DNA from: Falsiphaeobacter marinintestinus
Lineage (GTDB): Bacteria > Pseudomonadota > Alphaproteobacteria > Rhodobacterales > Rhodobacteraceae
DNA length: 64,000 nt
Reading direction: 5' to 3'
NCBI RefSeq assembly: GCF_007923355.1
Contig: NZ_VOGO01000001.1
Span: 744,001-808,000 of the forward strand
The notes beneath the pieces were generated by a model. That model ran no database searches and was not told the origin of the DNA. It was given only the letters and a program-made list of their open reading frames with translations. Position numbers and translations under genes: made by a program. Positions 16,255 through 25,163 of the stretch are shown here, one piece after another. How positions within the stretch are numbered: the stretch's first letter is position 1; every line of letters begins with the position of its first letter.

Positions 16255-16914
16255 ATGAAAAATCTGATGATCATTGTGGGGCTTCCCCTTGTCATTGCCG
16301 GATGCGGTCAGACTGCGGGGCCGGTGCCGAATTCCTTCCTTCGTGAAGCTGGCCTTCAGGTCGACAGCGGTGCCTTTGGAAACGCCACCCTTAACAACTC
16401 CATGATTCAGAACGGCGAACAAAGCTATGCCGATGTGTTGGGCGAACGTTTCGCAAGCGAAGTTCCAACGACCATTAACTTTGCCTTTGACAGTGCCGTT
16501 CTGGACTCCACCGCTCAGCAAGTGCTGAAACAGCAGGCCACATGGATTCGTCAGTTCCCGGAAGTCAAGTTCCGTGTCTACGGCCATACCGACGCTGTCG
16601 GATCATCCAGCTATAACAAGAACCTTGGTCAGCGCCGTGCAAATGCCGCTGTTGCCTTTCTGTCGTCGCTGGGAATCAGCAAATCGCGGCTTGAGGCCGT
16701 TGTGTCATATGGTGAAACCCAGCCGTTGATTCAAACCGCCGACCGGGATCGTCGCAACCGTCGCACCGTGACCGAAGTTTCCGGATTTGTCGGTCGTCAC
16801 CCGACGATCATCGATGGTAAATACGCGCAAATCGTTTATCGCGATTACCTCAAGAGTGCAGAGTCTGAAACGACCCTGACGCAGCGCGAAGAGGCCGCCT
16901 TCGGGACACAATAA
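16255..16914 (+). CDS. OmpA-family lipoprotein in the cpaD position
   Basis: The 219-residue protein has a lipoprotein signal (VIAGC, Cys at about 17) and an OmpA-like peptidoglycan-binding domain. Within that domain, VYGHTDAVGSSSYNKNLGQRRANA (about 109-132, key residues D, NxxLGxxRA) binds diaminopimelate in the family. It lies 16 bp after cpaC, where cpaD, a pilus lipoprotein, sits in other Tad loci. It probably anchors the secretin to the cell wall and may take over CpaD's part; this is inference. A weak ACCC/GGGT hairpin with a T-run follows at 16943-16963. Confidence 0.85.
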   Translation: MKNLMIIVGLPLVIAGCGQTAGPVPNSFLREAGLQVDSGAFGNATLNNSMIQNGEQSYADVLGERFASEVPTTINFAFDSAVLDSTAQQVLKQQATWIRQFPEVKFRVYGHTDAVGSSSYNKNLGQRRANAAVAFLSSLGISKSRLEAVVSYGETQPLIQTADRDRRNRRTVTEVSGFVGRHPTIIDGKYAQIVYRDYLKSAESETTLTQREEAAFGTQ

Positions 16915-17104
16915 TCCCCGATGCCTTTCATCGTCTCCCATTACCCTACAATTGGGTTTTTTTAGCCCCATTCTTGCCCTGTTTGCCGCCGACATTGTTC
17001 TCAATGGGAGACGTGCGACCGAACCGAGTCGTACGCAGGCCTAGGTGTCGCGGCGGCTTTTGGAAAACCGTTGCAGCCGGCCTCCTAAAAAAAGGATGAA
17101 GGCA

Positions 17105-18343
17105 ATGAGCAGCGGAATGTCGCAACCCGAACCAAACCCGATTGTGGCCTGTACTGTCAGCCGGGATGTGCAAAACTTCGACCTTCTGATCGAAGATATG
17201 GAAATGGCCCTTGGCGAAGCCTGGGGAGATCTGGGCTTTGCCGAAGCCTTGGCGTTCTTCAGTCAACCCGAGGCCGAAAGCCTTGAATTCATCGCTCTGG
17301 CGATGGATCACGAGGATGAAGAAAACCTTATTCTGATGGGTGAGATCATTACCCAGGCGAAAGCCAGCGGTATTGCTGTGATCCTGATCGCCGAAGACGT
17401 CACACCAGCATCTTTGCACCAGTTGCTGCGCAAGGGCGCGGACGAGTTTGTCCCCTACCCCTTGCCCGAGCAGGAACTGCAAATGGCAATTGACCGCCTA
17501 AGCACACCCGAAGTCGAACCGGCAACCGAAGCCCGGCCTTCGCCACAACTGAAAACGGGCCCGTCCCGAGAAGGCGCAGTCATCGTCGTGCATGGCTTGG
17601 CAGGTGGCAGTGGATCGACCACGATGGCCATCAACCTTGCGTGGGAACTGGCGTTGGTTGATGCGGATAACCCACCCAGCGTTTGCCTGATCGATCTGGA
17701 TCTGCAAGGTGGATCGGTGTCGACGTATCTTGATCTTCCGCGGCGCGAATTCGTGCTCGAAATGATGACCGAAACCGAAACGATGGACGAAGACGTTTTT
17801 GGTCAGGCCCTGTTGGCGTTCGAAGACAAGCTGCAGGTGCTGACCGCCCCATCCGACATGGTGCCGCTGGACATCATCGACTCTGACGACGTGCAGCGTG
17901 TGATCGACATGGCCCGCAGCCATTTCGACTATGTCGTGATCGACATGCCAAAAACTCTGGTGCAGTGGTCCGAAACGGTTCTGAACGCCGCGCATGTGTA
18001 TTTTGCAATGCTCGAACTCGACATGCGGTCGGCCCAGAATGCCTTGCGCCTGAAGCGGGCTTTGCAGTCAGAAGACCTGCCATTTGAAAAGCTGCGGTTC
18101 GCCCTGAACCGGGCTCCGAAGTTCACTGACCTTAGCGGTAAAAGCCGGGTCAAAAGGATGGGTGAATCTCTGGGCATTTCGATCGACCTGCAACTGCCCG
18201 ATGGCGGCAAGCAGGTGACGCAAAGTGCGGATCATGGGCTTCCTTTGGCCAACTCGGCTGCCAAGAACCCATTGCGCAAAGAAATCGCCAAACTGGCAAG
18301 TTCGCTACACGAACTTGGCCGGAGCGACGCCGAAGCGGCTTAA
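17105..18343 (+). CDS. cpaE: CpaE/TadZ-like pilus localisation protein with degenerate P-loop
   Basis: The 412-residue protein has an N-terminal receiver-like domain (about 10-130) and a C-terminal MinD/ParA-type ATPase fold. The expected Walker A KGGxGKTT reads AGGSGSTT (near residues 166-173), so both the signature lysine and the P-loop lysine are absent. The following LIDLDLQGGS is intact. TadZ proteins place the Tad apparatus at the pole, and some are known to have atypical Walker motifs. The start is uncertain: ATGs at 17096, 17105 and 17117 and a GTG at 17045 are in frame; 17105 has AAAAAGGA at good spacing. Confidence 0.87.
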   Translation: MSSGMSQPEPNPIVACTVSRDVQNFDLLIEDMEMALGEAWGDLGFAEALAFFSQPEAESLEFIALAMDHEDEENLILMGEIITQAKASGIAVILIAEDVTPASLHQLLRKGADEFVPYPLPEQELQMAIDRLSTPEVEPATEARPSPQLKTGPSREGAVIVVHGLAGGSGSTTMAINLAWELALVDADNPPSVCLIDLDLQGGSVSTYLDLPRREFVLEMMTETETMDEDVFGQALLAFEDKLQVLTAPSDMVPLDIIDSDDVQRVIDMARSHFDYVVIDMPKTLVQWSETVLNAAHVYFAMLELDMRSAQNALRLKRALQSEDLPFEKLRFALNRAPKFTDLSGKSRVKRMGESLGISIDLQLPDGGKQVTQSADHGLPLANSAAKNPLRKEIAKLASSLHELGRSDAEAA

Positions 18344-18365
18344 AGACTGAAGGGGGCTTAATCAC

Positions 18366-19826
18366 ATGTTTTCGAAATATAAAAAGGCAGGCAACGCTGC
18401 AGTCAAGACGACTGCAAAAGTTGCAAATATTCCCGATGCCAAACCTGCGGCTGCGGCGGCTGTGTCCCCCAAGGCCGCAGCGTCATTGCGCAGGCCAATG
18501 GATAAAGGCGCAGCCAGACCGGCCCCGGCCGATAAGGAACGCAAGCGCAAGGAACGGTTGAGCGAAATCAAGCTGGAACTGCATCGCGCGCTTCTGGACA
18601 ACCTGAATCTTGCAGCACTTGAGCACGCGAGTGAAGCCGACCTTCGCGGCGAAATCAGTGCGATTGCGCAAGAAATCCTGGAAGAGCGCGGCGTGGTCCT
18701 GAACCGGGAAGACCGCACGACGCTTAACAAAGAACTGTATGACGAGGTCACCGGCCTTGGCCCGCTTGAAACCTTGCTACAGGACGAAAGCGTCAACGAC
18801 ATTCTGGTCAATGGTCCGCAACAGATCTTTGTTGAACGCGCCGGTAAGCTGCAGCTGACCGACATCACGTTCAAAGATGAAAAGCACTTGTTGCGGATCA
18901 TCGACAAGATCGTATCCGCCGTGGGTCGCCGCGTTGACGAATCCAACCCTTATGTGGATGCCCGCCTTGCTGACGGGTCACGTTTCAACGCCATGGTGCC
19001 CCCGGTTGCGGTAGATGGATCTCTTGTGTCCATTCGTAAGTTCAAAAAGGACAAGCTGGGCATCGATGACCTGGTCAGTTTCGGTGCCTTCTCGGAAGAG
19101 ATGGCGGCCTATCTTCAGGCTGCCGTCGCCACACGCCTGAACGTCATCGTTTCGGGCGGTACGGGGTCAGGCAAAACCACAACGCTGAATGCGCTCTCGT
19201 CATTCATCGACGATGCCGAACGCATCCTGACGATCGAGGATACGGCGGAACTTCAATTGCAGCAGACGCATGTGGGCCGGATGGAAAGCCGCCCGCCAAA
19301 CGTTGAAGGCAAGGGCGAAGTGTCGCCCCGGGACTGTCTGAAAAACGCCCTCCGGATGCGACCTGACCGCATCATCGTTGGCGAAACCCGTGGCGAAGAA
19401 GTCATCGACATGTTGCAGGCCATGAACACCGGCCACGACGGTTCGATGACCACGATCCACGCCAACAGCGCCCGCGATGGCGTCAGTCGTCTGGAAAACA
19501 TGATCGCGATGGCCGGAATCGAGATGCCGCTCAAAGCGGTTCGGTCGCAGATCTCGTCCGCTGTGAACCTGATCGTTCAGGCCAGCCGCCTTCAGGACGG
19601 ATCGCGCCGGATGACGTCGATCACCGAAATCACCGGGATGGAAGGCGATGTGATCTCGATGCAGGAAGTCTTTCGCTATCAGCGCGTCGGCCTGACGCCC
19701 GAAAACAAGATCATCGGCCACTTCACTGCTACTGGCGTGCGCAGCAACTATTCGGAACGGTTCCGGATGTGGGGCTACGACCTGCCCGCTTCAGTCTATG
19801 AGCCCAGCGTTATGGAGGGGGTGTAA
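18366..19826 (+). CDS. cpaF: Tad secretion ATPase CpaF/TadA
   Basis: This 486-residue hexameric ATPase powers pilin polymerisation and sometimes retraction. It has a long basic, Ala-rich N-terminus (about 1-60), a helical domain, and the type II/IV secretion ATPase core. Walker A is [12 protein letters not shown] (about 262-273), followed by the Asp box [12 protein letters not shown] and the His box [13 protein letters not shown]. It follows cpaE by 22 bp and its last base overlaps the tadB start (TAATG), so translation is coupled. Confidence 0.96.
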   Translation: MFSKYKKAGNAAVKTTAKVANIPDAKPAAAAAVSPKAAASLRRPMDKGAARPAPADKERKRKERLSEIKLELHRALLDNLNLAALEHASEADLRGEISAIAQEILEERGVVLNREDRTTLNKELYDEVTGLGPLETLLQDESVNDILVNGPQQIFVERAGKLQLTDITFKDEKHLLRIIDKIVSAVGRRVDESNPYVDARLADGSRFNAMVPPVAVDGSLVSIRKFKKDKLGIDDLVSFGAFSEEMAAYLQAAVATRLNVIVSGGTGSGKTTTLNALSSFIDDAERILTIEDTAELQLQQTHVGRMESRPPNVEGKGEVSPRDCLKNALRMRPDRIIVGETRGEEVIDMLQAMNTGHDGSMTTIHANSARDGVSRLENMIAMAGIEMPLKAVRSQISSAVNLIVQASRLQDGSRRMTSITEITGMEGDVISMQEVFRYQRVGLTPENKIIGHFTATGVRSNYSERFRMWGYDLPASVYEPSVMEGV

Positions 19827-20794
19827 TGCAACTTAGTGCAGAACCAATTATTTATGGCCTGATCTTTGTCGGGATCATCGTGCTGGTCGAAGGCATTTAC
19901 CTTGTCGCTTTTGGCAAATCGATCAGCCTGAACAACCGGGTTAACCGCCGGCTGGATATGCTCGACAAGGGCGGCAACCGGGAACAGGTGCTGGAGCAAC
20001 TCCGCAAGGAAATGCAGCAGCATATGAAATCGACCTCGATTCCGCTGTACTCGCTTCTGGCGGAAAAGGCTCAAAAAGCTGCTATCGCCTTCACTCCACG
20101 CCAGTTGATCATGATCATGATCGGCGTATCCGTGTTTGCCTTCCTTGGCCTGACCATCGGTACGGATACGGCACCTGCCGTACGTGCCGTGGCATCAGTC
20201 GGCATCGGTGTCGGCGGCGTCTATTTCTGGATCAACAAGAAGGCCAACAAACGCATGGCCATGTTCGAAGAACAGCTTCCGGATTCGGTCGAATTGATGG
20301 TGCGCAGCCTGCGCGTCGGGCATCCGTTCTCCTCTGCAATCCAGATCGTTGCGAAAGAGGCTGAAGACCCGCTGGGAACCGAATTCGGCGTTATTGCCGA
20401 CGAATGCGCCTATGGGCGTGATGTCGGAGAAGCCTTGAAGGACATGGCCGAACGGCTGGACATGCAGGATCTTCGCTTTCTTGCTGTGGCCGTGACCATT
20501 CAGCAGCAATCGGGCGGTAACCTGGCAGAAGTTCTGGCAGGTCTGGCCAAGGTGATCCGGGCCCGTTTCCGTCTGTTCCGCCGTGTGAAAGCGATCACCG
20601 CCGAAGCACAGTGGTCGGGCAAGTTCCTGTCGGGCTTCCCACTGTTCTGCATGGTCGCAATTCTGGCCAAGGACCCGCATTACTATGATGAAGTGATGGA
20701 TCACCCCTATTTCATCCCGGCATGCTTCGTCGTTGGCATTCTGCTTGTCGTCAATCTTTTCGTGATGCGCACGCTCACCAATATCAAAGTCTAA
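19826..20794 (+). CDS. tadB: Tad inner-membrane platform protein TadB
   Basis: The 322-residue protein has an N-terminal membrane helix and a type II secretion F domain in the second half (ELMVRSLRVGHPFSSAIQ, about 150-167), then two C-terminal membrane segments. With TadC it forms the inner-membrane base on which the CpaF ATPase acts. The start overlaps the cpaF stop by one base. Confidence 0.94.
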   Translation: MQLSAEPIIYGLIFVGIIVLVEGIYLVAFGKSISLNNRVNRRLDMLDKGGNREQVLEQLRKEMQQHMKSTSIPLYSLLAEKAQKAAIAFTPRQLIMIMIGVSVFAFLGLTIGTDTAPAVRAVASVGIGVGGVYFWINKKANKRMAMFEEQLPDSVELMVRSLRVGHPFSSAIQIVAKEAEDPLGTEFGVIADECAYGRDVGEALKDMAERLDMQDLRFLAVAVTIQQQSGGNLAEVLAGLAKVIRARFRLFRRVKAITAEAQWSGKFLSGFPLFCMVAILAKDPHYYDEVMDHPYFIPACFVVGILLVVNLFVMRTLTNIKV

Positions 20795-20803
20795 GGATCT
20801 CCA

Positions 20804-21784
20804 ATGGAATTCCTGTCTCAGATCAATACGTTCCTGACAGATCAGCTGGGTGAATTCGGCCCCCTAATCGTGGTCGGCGGGCTTGGCATGTTCATGGTTT
20901 TGCTGACCATTCCCTTGATGCTGAACCAGCCAGAGGATCCGCTGAAGAAACTCAAGCGTAACGCTCAGGAAGAAACTCTGGCCAAGCCAAAGAAAGAACG
21001 TTTGCGTCAGGCAGGCCGGAACGAACAGCTTGAACGGTTCAAATCGTTTCTCGAACCGCAGGACGCCGAAGAACTCTCTGCCGTCCAGCTCAAACTTCGT
21101 CAGGCCGGATATCACTCGAAAGATGCCGTACGCTTCTTCCACTTTGCACAACTGGCGCTTGCCATTCTGGGTTTGATTGTGGGCGTCGTGTATGTTTATG
21201 GGCTTGGCGCGGGCGAAGGCATGACACAGCAGCAAACAATGATGTATGTCGTCGGCCCGGGTGCCGCAGGATACATGTTGCCGAAATACTGGGTCACCCG
21301 CCGCGTCGAAGAGCGAAAAGAATCGATCACCAGCGGCTTTCCGGATTCTCTGGATATGATGCTGGTCTGCGTCGAAGCGGGTCAGTCTCTGGATCAGGCG
21401 ATTGTGCGGGTCGCGAAGGAACTGCACGCCTCATTCCCGGCTCTGGCCGAGGAATACGAAATTGTCGCCTACGAGATGAAGGCCGGCAAGGAAAAGGAAA
21501 AAGTGTTGCGTGACATGGGCACCCGCTGCGGCGTTCCTGACGTGTCGTCCTTTGTGACCGTGCTGATCCAGTCGGCGGCGTTCGGTACATCCATTTCAGA
21601 AGCCTTGCGGGTTTATGCCGGGGAAATGCGCGACAAACGCGTCATGCGTGCCGAAGAGGCCGCAAACAAGTTGCCAACCAAAATGACGCTTGCCACAATG
21701 ATGTTAACGGTTCCGCCGTTGCTGATTATCCTTGTCGGACCTTCGGCGATGGGCATCGCGAATCTGGGCAACATGAGCAAGTAA
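20804..21784 (+). CDS. tadC: Tad inner-membrane platform protein TadC
   Basis: The 326-residue protein belongs to the same type II secretion F family as TadB, with membrane helices near 20-40, 110-160 and 295-315. The conserved core has SLDMMLVCVEAGQSLDQAI (about 179-197). It follows tadB by 9 bp and probably forms a heteromer with it. Confidence 0.94.
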   Translation: MEFLSQINTFLTDQLGEFGPLIVVGGLGMFMVLLTIPLMLNQPEDPLKKLKRNAQEETLAKPKKERLRQAGRNEQLERFKSFLEPQDAEELSAVQLKLRQAGYHSKDAVRFFHFAQLALAILGLIVGVVYVYGLGAGEGMTQQQTMMYVVGPGAAGYMLPKYWVTRRVEERKESITSGFPDSLDMMLVCVEAGQSLDQAIVRVAKELHASFPALAEEYEIVAYEMKAGKEKEKVLRDMGTRCGVPDVSSFVTVLIQSAAFGTSISEALRVYAGEMRDKRVMRAEEAANKLPTKMTLATMMLTVPPLLIILVGPSAMGIANLGNMSK

Positions 21785-21788
21785 CACA

Positions 21789-22379
21789 ATGGCAGAATCG
21801 CGTGTGCGGTTGGGCGCACCGATCACAAAAATCTTAGCCGCCATCGTCGCTTTTGCGACGGTGGCGGCATGCGCTCCTGAGCCCCTCCCGGGGTTTGAGG
21901 ATGACGTTTATGCGCCCGGCGTCGATCATCGCAAAGAGGCCGTGGATGGTATCGAGGTCGGCAATCGACTGATGGAGGTCGAGCAATACGAGCTTGCATT
22001 GGAAGCATTTACTCGCGCCGCGCTGGTCCACGGTATGACAACCGAAATCCTGACCGGGATCGGTACCGCGAACCTTGGATTGGGCCGTTTGGGGCAATCT
22101 GAAGAGAATTTGCGCCGCGCGGTCGCCGAGGCTCCCGAGTGGCCCGAAGCCTGGAACAACCTTGGCGTGGTCCTGATGGAACGGGGCAAAATCACCGAGG
22201 CGCAGCAGGTTTTTCAGAAGGCCTATGCGCTGGATAATGGCGAAAGTGACTCAATCCGCGAAAATCTGCGCGTGGCGCTATCAAAATCGGAAAACTCTGA
22301 TAATAATAGTGAACAAAACGAAGACTATAAATTGGTCCAACGGGGTAGCGGCAATTTCGTGATCCGTAAGGTACCATGA
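21789..22379 (+). CDS. tadD: TadD-like TPR lipoprotein
   Basis: The 196-residue protein has a lipobox (ATVAAC, Cys about 28) and two to three TPR-like repeats (about 55-150, for example AWNNLGVVLMERGKITEAQQ). TadD-type lipoproteins are pilotins or assembly factors for the secretin. It follows tadC by 4 bp. The last 35 residues are polar and Asn/Ser/Glu-rich. Confidence 0.85.
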   Translation: MAESRVRLGAPITKILAAIVAFATVAACAPEPLPGFEDDVYAPGVDHRKEAVDGIEVGNRLMEVEQYELALEAFTRAALVHGMTTEILTGIGTANLGLGRLGQSEENLRRAVAEAPEWPEAWNNLGVVLMERGKITEAQQVFQKAYALDNGESDSIRENLRVALSKSENSDNNSEQNEDYKLVQRGSGNFVIRKVP

Positions 22380-22409
22380 CCGAGGCAAGAGCAGTAAAGG
22401 ACGCAAATA

Positions 22410-23258
22410 ATGCGCCAAGTGTTTCTGATTCCGGCATGTCTGGTCTGCGCCATCGCGCTGTCCGCGTGCACCGAAGATGCTGATGCGACCGTAGAACGCG
22501 CGTTTCAGGACGTGAATGTCGTCGACGAAACCAACCTGAACGACGTCATGCTGACGGTTGCGGACCCGAACGAGGCTGTCGACTATTTCAGTCAGGCCGC
22601 CAAATCGGCCCCCGACCGAATCGACTTTCAACGCGGCCTCAGCACTTCTCTGGTACGTGCCAAACGCAATACCGAAGCGGCATCGGCCTGGGGCAAAGTT
22701 GTCGAGATGGAAGGCGCCTTGCCTGAAGACGAAGTCCACTATGCAGACGCTCTGATCCGTTCTGGCGACTGGGACAAGGCAGAGTCTGTTCTGGATGCGG
22801 TTGTGCCAACCCACGAAACATTCAAGCGGTACCGACTTGAAGCGATGGTGTCAGACGCCAATGAAGAGTGGAGCAACGCCGACAGCTTTTATGAAACCGC
22901 AGTTGGCCTGACCACGCGCCCGGCAGGCGTGATGAACAACTGGGGATACTCCAAGCTGACGCGCGGCGATTACTCTGGCGCCGAACGTCTGTTCGGGGAC
23001 GCCATTCGCCAGGACAGCACTTTGTTTACTGCAAAGAACAACCTGATCCTGGCCCGTGGCGCTCAACGGAAATATTCACTTCCCGTTATCCCGATGAGTC
23101 AGTCCGAGAGGGCGCAGCTGTTGCACACCATGGCTTTGTCAGCGGTCAAGCAGGGTGATGTTGAAACTGGAAAGGGCCTGCTGCGCGAAGCAATCAACAC
23201 GCATCCACAGCATTTCGAAGAAGCCGTCCGGTCACTTCGCGCGCTGGAGGCCGGTTGA
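22410..23258 (+). CDS. second TPR lipoprotein of the Tad locus
   Basis: The 282-residue protein has a lipoprotein signal ending ALSAC (Cys about 20), then TPR-like helical repeats to the C-terminus (for example NNWGYSKLTRGDYSGAERLF). Its plan matches tadD but the sequences are clearly different, so it is not a recent copy. It follows tadD by 30 bp and precedes the peptidase gene by 4 bp. A scaffold role in the periplasm is likely. Confidence 0.8.
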   Translation: MRQVFLIPACLVCAIALSACTEDADATVERAFQDVNVVDETNLNDVMLTVADPNEAVDYFSQAAKSAPDRIDFQRGLSTSLVRAKRNTEAASAWGKVVEMEGALPEDEVHYADALIRSGDWDKAESVLDAVVPTHETFKRYRLEAMVSDANEEWSNADSFYETAVGLTTRPAGVMNNWGYSKLTRGDYSGAERLFGDAIRQDSTLFTAKNNLILARGAQRKYSLPVIPMSQSERAQLLHTMALSAVKQGDVETGKGLLREAINTHPQHFEEAVRSLRALEAG

Positions 23259-23262
23259 CGCC

Positions 23263-23766
23263 ATGGCGCTGACCACGACCGAGGCGCTTTGGTTCCTGCC
23301 TTTTGTGCTGCCGATCTGCCTGTATGTCTGTTTCACCGACCTGAGCGAGATGCGAATCACCAATCAGGCGGTTATCGCGCTGGCCGTTGTTTTTCTGGTT
23401 GTCGGGCTGTTCGTCCTGCCCCTGCCCGTCTACGGTATGCGGCTTGTTCAGATGGTCGTGGTTCTGCTGATCGGCATTCTTCTGAATGCAGGCGGAGCGG
23501 TCGGGGCGGGCGATGCCAAATTCGCCGCCGCTGCTGCGCCGTTTATTGCGCCGGGTGATCTACGTTTGTTGATGGCGATCTTTGCCGCCAACCTTCTGGC
23601 AGCTTTCGTGACCCATCGCCTCGTGAAATACACGCCCCTCAGGCAATTGTCCCCTGGTTGGCAAAGCTGGGACAGGGGCTGGAAATTCCCAATGGGCTTG
23701 TCGCTTGGCGGGACGTTGGCGATCTACCTGTTGCTGGGCGTCTTTCAAAACGCAGTCATGCGCTGA
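23263..23766 (+). CDS. cpaA: prepilin peptidase CpaA/TadV
   Basis: This 167-residue A24-family aspartic membrane protease cleaves the pilin leaders after glycine. The two catalytic aspartates are seen in CFTDLSEMRITN (about 21-32) and GAGDAKFAA (about 82-90). There are about six membrane helices and no methylase domain, as in TadV. The start was placed at 23263, 4 bp after the upstream gene; a longer frame from 23155 overlaps that gene by 104 bp and lacks support. Confidence 0.93.
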   Translation: MALTTTEALWFLPFVLPICLYVCFTDLSEMRITNQAVIALAVVFLVVGLFVLPLPVYGMRLVQMVVVLLIGILLNAGGAVGAGDAKFAAAAAPFIAPGDLRLLMAIFAANLLAAFVTHRLVKYTPLRQLSPGWQSWDRGWKFPMGLSLGGTLAIYLLLGVFQNAVMR

Positions 23767-23855
23767 TCCCTGCCGCCAAGTCGCCATTCTGACGCCATAT
23801 TGGCCGGGCAGTATGATGCGGTCAGAACGTGGCACCTTTTTTTGAGAGCATACCC

Positions 23856-25163
23856 ATGAACATGCAACCCACATCCGTGCTGGCCCCACCAAATCCGCGC
23901 ACCCTTGAAGACATGAAGCTTCCCATCGTGATGATGCGGGATATCCTTCTCAAGACAATTTTCCGCAAGAATGTCGAAATGGTCAGTGATTTGTCTCAGG
24001 CCCTGTGTCTGACGATTCCGGTTACCCAAGAACTTGTCGATATGGCCCGCGAACAGCGTCTGCTTGAGGCGACAGGAACGCTGAACGCCAACAACAGCAA
24101 CGAAATGGGTTATCAGCTGACCGACGCCGGCAAATCCCGCGCGCTGGATGCCCTGTCGCAATCCGAATACTTCGGTGCCATGCCGGTCCCGCTTGAGGTC
24201 TATCGCGAACAGGTCAAACGCCAGTCGATCCGCAACATTCAGGTCAGCCGCGCACAGCTGACCACCGCGATGGGCCATTTGATCTTGCCGGACAGCCTGC
24301 TGGACCACCTTGGTCCGGCCGTCAGCGCAGGTAGGTCGATCCTGATGTATGGCCCGCCCGGCAACGGCAAATCTTCAATCTCAAACGGGGTCCGCGACGC
24401 GCTTGGCGACATGGTTTATGTCCCGCGCGCGATCGAATACTCTGGTCAGGTGATCACGGTTTACGATCCGATCGTACACAGCGCTTTGCCGATGGAGGTC
24501 GACAGCCCCAACTCACTGCGCCGAGGCAAACGTTTTGACGCCCGCTATGTCTGCTGCGAGCGACCGACCGTTGTGACCGGCGGTGAACTCAGCCTGTCGA
24601 TGCTGGATCTGGTGTACAACCCAACAGCCCGCACCTACCAGGCACCGCTTCAGTTGAAGTCGACTGGCGGCATCTTCATTGTCGACGACCTTGGCCGTCA
24701 GGAAGAACCGCCACAGGCCTTGATCAACCGATGGATCGTTCCCCTGGAAGAAAGCAAAGACATTCTTGGCTTGCAATCGGGCGAAAAATTTGAGGTTCCG
24801 TTCGATACTCTGGTGATCTTTTCCACCAACTTCCACCCCAACGAAATCTTTGACCAGGCCGCGTTGCGCCGGATCTTTTTCAAGATCAAAATCGATGGTC
24901 CCAACCAGGAAAACTTCCTAAAGATCTTTGCCCTTGTTGCCCGCAAGAAGGGAATGCCGCTGAACGAAAAGGCATTGGTGCATCTGCTTAAGGTCAAATA
25001 CCCTGAGATCGACAACGTCTATGCGAATTATCAGCCGGTGTTCTTGATTGATCAGATGATCGCGATTTGTGAGTTCGAAGGGATCCCCTATCAAATGACA
25101 CCAGAGTTGATCGAACGCGCGTGGGCCAACATGTTCGTCAAGGACGAACACATCGTCAGATGA
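23856..25163 (+). CDS. AAA-family ATPase downstream of the Tad locus
   Basis: The 435-residue protein has a helical N-terminal region (about 15-125, possibly winged-helix) and an AAA core. Walker A is GPPGNGKSS (near 165-173). The Walker B segment reads GGIFIVDDLGRQ, with Asp-Asp in place of the usual Asp-Glu. A sensor-like IFSTNFHP and RRIFFKI follow. I do not know its substrate. The start at 23856 has a GAGAG site; a GTG at 23829 is in frame. Its stop overlaps the next gene (ATGA). Such ATPases are often next to tad genes in Rhodobacteraceae as far as I recall, but no role is established. Confidence 0.75.
   Translation: MNMQPTSVLAPPNPRTLEDMKLPIVMMRDILLKTIFRKNVEMVSDLSQALCLTIPVTQELVDMAREQRLLEATGTLNANNSNEMGYQLTDAGKSRALDALSQSEYFGAMPVPLEVYREQVKRQSIRNIQVSRAQLTTAMGHLILPDSLLDHLGPAVSAGRSILMYGPPGNGKSSISNGVRDALGDMVYVPRAIEYSGQVITVYDPIVHSALPMEVDSPNSLRRGKRFDARYVCCERPTVVTGGELSLSMLDLVYNPTARTYQAPLQLKSTGGIFIVDDLGRQEEPPQALINRWIVPLEESKDILGLQSGEKFEVPFDTLVIFSTNFHPNEIFDQAALRRIFFKIKIDGPNQENFLKIFALVARKKGMPLNEKALVHLLKVKYPEIDNVYANYQPVFLIDQMIAICEFEGIPYQMTPELIERAWANMFVKDEHIVR

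Noticed and set aside
23833-23852. TGGCAC followed by a T-rich run, resembling a sigma-54 promoter
   Set aside because: The -12 element is TTTG and not TTGC at the correct spacing, and it lies too close to the start codon.
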